From Mycobacterium sp. (lineage in GTDB: Bacteria; Actinomycetota; Actinomycetes; Mycobacteriales; Mycobacteriaceae), in NCBI GenBank assembly GCA_025965895.1, contig JAOPWC010000020.1:1-57694 (forward strand): a DNA stretch of 57,694 nucleotides. The letters run 5' to 3'. Shown here piece after piece: positions 56,631 through 57,694 of this stretch. Both the position numbers and the translations under genes were made by a program. Under the pieces are notes generated by a model that ran no database searches, was not told the origin of the DNA, and saw only the letters and a list, made by a program, of their open reading frames with translations. Every line of letters begins with the position of its first letter. Within the stretch, counting starts at the first letter, position 1.

Positions 56631-57113
56631 TCATCTCCTCGTTGTCGTTGAACGGTCGTCCATGGGCTGTCCCATAGGTCTCCCGGAGGCACGGCAATCT
56701 GCACAGGTACCCCAGAACACAACCTCGGCCTCGTCGACGGCGAATCCGCCGAGGTCGGACGGATCCAGACAAGGCGCTTCCCCGATAACGCAATCGACGT
56801 CACCGATAGCCCCGCAAAGTCGACACACGACGTGGTGATGATTATCACCCGTGCGTGTCTCGTAGAGCGCCGACGATCCGGCCGGCTCGATACGCCGCAC
56901 CAGACCCGCGGCAACGCACGCCCGCAGCACGTCGTAAACGGCCTGCGTGGAGACCGATCCGAGCGAGCCACGGACCTCGGTCGTGATCTCGTCTGCTGTC
57001 GCGTGCGGATGTGCGGCAAGAACTTTCAGTACCGCGACCCGCGGCGCGGTGACACGAAGCCCGGCACCCCGCAGAAGGGTGCCGGGCTCACAGTCAGGTG
57101 GCGCGGTGGTCAC
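56631..57113 (-). CDS. furA: FurA-type peroxide/iron regulator
   Basis: The 160-residue Fur-family protein starts at a GTG at 57113. The N-terminal winged helix includes VTAPRVAVLKVLAAHPHATA and SLGSVSTQAVYDVLRACVAAG. The metal sites are DNHHHVVC (H92-H94) and the structural CxxC pairs C97/C100 and C137/C140. FurA proteins repress their own operon and derepress it under peroxide stress. It heads the operon with the catalase. The promoter spacing predicts a leaderless message. Confidence 0.9.
   Translation of the reverse strand: MTTAPPDCEPGTLLRGAGLRVTAPRVAVLKVLAAHPHATADEITTEVRGSLGSVSTQAVYDVLRACVAAGLVRRIEPAGSSALYETRTGDNHHHVVCRLCGAIGDVDCVIGEAPCLDPSDLGGFAVDEAEVVFWGTCADCRASGRPMGQPMDDRSTTTRR
57058..57088 (-). 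other. Perfect 12-bp hairpin inside the furA 5' coding region
   Basis: AGCCCGGCACCC (57058-57069) pairs exactly with GGGTGCCGGGCT (57077-57088) around a 7-nt loop. On the furA message it covers roughly codons 9-19, just inside the start of a probably leaderless mRNA, where it could slow initiation or mark a processing site. Confidence 0.6.
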
Positions 57114-57120
57114 GTGGTCA

Positions 57121-57154
57121 AGTATGCGCCTTTTCTGGAATGAGTCAAGAAAGG
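57121..57154 (-). promoter_or_regulatory. furA-kat promoter and FurA operator
   Basis: On the minus strand TTGACT (57148-57143) and CATACT (57126-57121) are spaced 16 bp, placing the start near 57114, next to the GTG. The interval TTGACTCATTCCAGAAAAGG matches the furA operator described in M. tuberculosis in layout. CCTTT/AAAGG flanks (57129-57154) give it dyad symmetry. Confidence 0.75.
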
Positions 57155-57166
57155 CTCACGAAATCC

Positions 57167-57577
57167 TTACGGGTGCGGCGTCGTGCTCGGCGCTGTCGTC
57201 GGCGATTGCGTAGCACCGGGGCCGAACGGGCCACCTGGACCCATTTGCCCGCCGGGACCCATCATGCCCGGGCCGCCCGGGGACTGCCACTGACCCATTG
57301 GCGGTCCGCCGCGGTGGGACATCGACGAGCCGTGCCAGTGGTGCCCGTCTTCGCCGTGGTGGTGGTGGCCGCCGCCTGCGTGCGCGCCGAGGATGAATCC
57401 GGAGAAGAACACGACTGCGATGATGAACACGGTGCCGGCGATGATGCCGACCAACGCCAACACCGCGTTGAGGCGGTTTCGGCGGTAGGGCCCCTCGTCA
57501 GGCGCGTCGCGCCGATATGGCGGTGGCGCCGTTCCGGCGGCTGTGGGTTCGGTGCGAGGTTCAGGTGATTCGGTCAT
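57167..57577 (-). CDS. Single-pass membrane protein with a His-rich external segment
   Basis: The 136-residue protein is read from MTESPEPRTEPTAAGTAPPP; the longer open frame to 57646 has no support. A cytoplasmic Pro/Arg-rich N-terminus leads to one transmembrane helix (about 37-64). Residues 71-82 are His-rich (HHHHGEDGHHWHG), then Gly/Pro/Met repeats (GPGMMGPGGQMGPGGPFG) and a Thr/Pro tail. Histidine and methionine clusters outside the membrane suggest metal (Cu, Zn, Ni) binding. It is upstream of furA on the same strand, with the furA promoter between. No family was recognised. Confidence 0.72.
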   Translation of the reverse strand: MTESPEPRTEPTAAGTAPPPYRRDAPDEGPYRRNRLNAVLALVGIIAGTVFIIAVVFFSGFILGAHAGGGHHHHGEDGHHWHGSSMSHRGGPPMGQWQSPGGPGMMGPGGQMGPGGPFGPGATQSPTTAPSTTPHP

Positions 57578-57694
57578 GTTTTCGATGATGCCGACCCTGA
57601 AGTAGGTGTTGCGTGGGTTACACCAATGAATTCGCTGTGAAAACATTGTTAACCGTTGGCCGTCTGCCCTGGCTTGAACGGGTTGACCGCGAAC

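Overview
The window is high-GC chromosomal DNA from a mycobacterium, most likely a rapid grower (Mycolicibacterium type). Gene order along most of it follows the Mycobacterium tuberculosis block Rv3676 (crp) to Rv3705c: crp end, MBL hydrolase, RidA, ArsA-like ATPase pair, whiB4, ponA2, metallophosphoesterase, cds1, tRNA-Pro, then YqeY, the Rv3689-Rv3695 membrane/MoxR operon, glpK, the Rv3698/Rv3699 pair, and the ergothioneine genes in the order egtE-D-C-B-A. These family assignments come from reading the proteins and from memory; no database was searched.

Layout. 1-9.4 kb: conserved core. 9.4-19.0 kb: an integrated, partly decayed genomic island in tRNA-Pro(CGG), bounded by 49-bp direct repeats of the tRNA 3' half. 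It carries a tyrosine integrase fused to the C-terminal part of an NB-ARC/TPR (STAND) protein, a mercury module (flavoprotein reductase, MerR, thioredoxin-like protein, merB remnant), a serine resolvase, a TetR regulator, a PhaR-like regulator with a phasin-like protein, and an IS110-family remnant. 19.3-24.3 kb: an accessory block with an alpha/beta hydrolase, a heme-oxygenase-like diiron candidate facing a CDGSH protein and a HemK-like methyltransferase, a broken hemerythrin gene and an F420-type oxidoreductase. 24.3-32.1 kb: conserved MoxR/DUF58 envelope operon. 32.3-41.1 kb: regulators, an antiporter, a decayed carotenoid oxygenase, a DUF202 pair, a SGNH hydrolase and a Tat-exported phosphatase. 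41.2-48.5 kb: aldo/keto reductase, glycerol kinase, methyltransferases and hydrolases. 48.4-53.9 kb: the complete ergothioneine operon. 54-57.6 kb: a secreted PknH-sensor-like protein, Ohr, catalase, its FurA-type regulator and a His-rich membrane protein.

How the genes work together. Redox defence is the dominant theme: WhiB4, Cds1 (cysteine/H2S), ergothioneine synthesis, FurA-catalase and Ohr. Envelope building is represented by PonA2 and the MoxR operon. The island adds metal-resistance and granule-type functions, but several of its long genes are frameshifted.

A second theme is local sequence instability next to stop codons: a duplicated hairpin at the crp stop, a triplicated egtB-egtC spacer, and 15-bp tandem arrays at the 3' ends of two padR genes and inside a small ORF.
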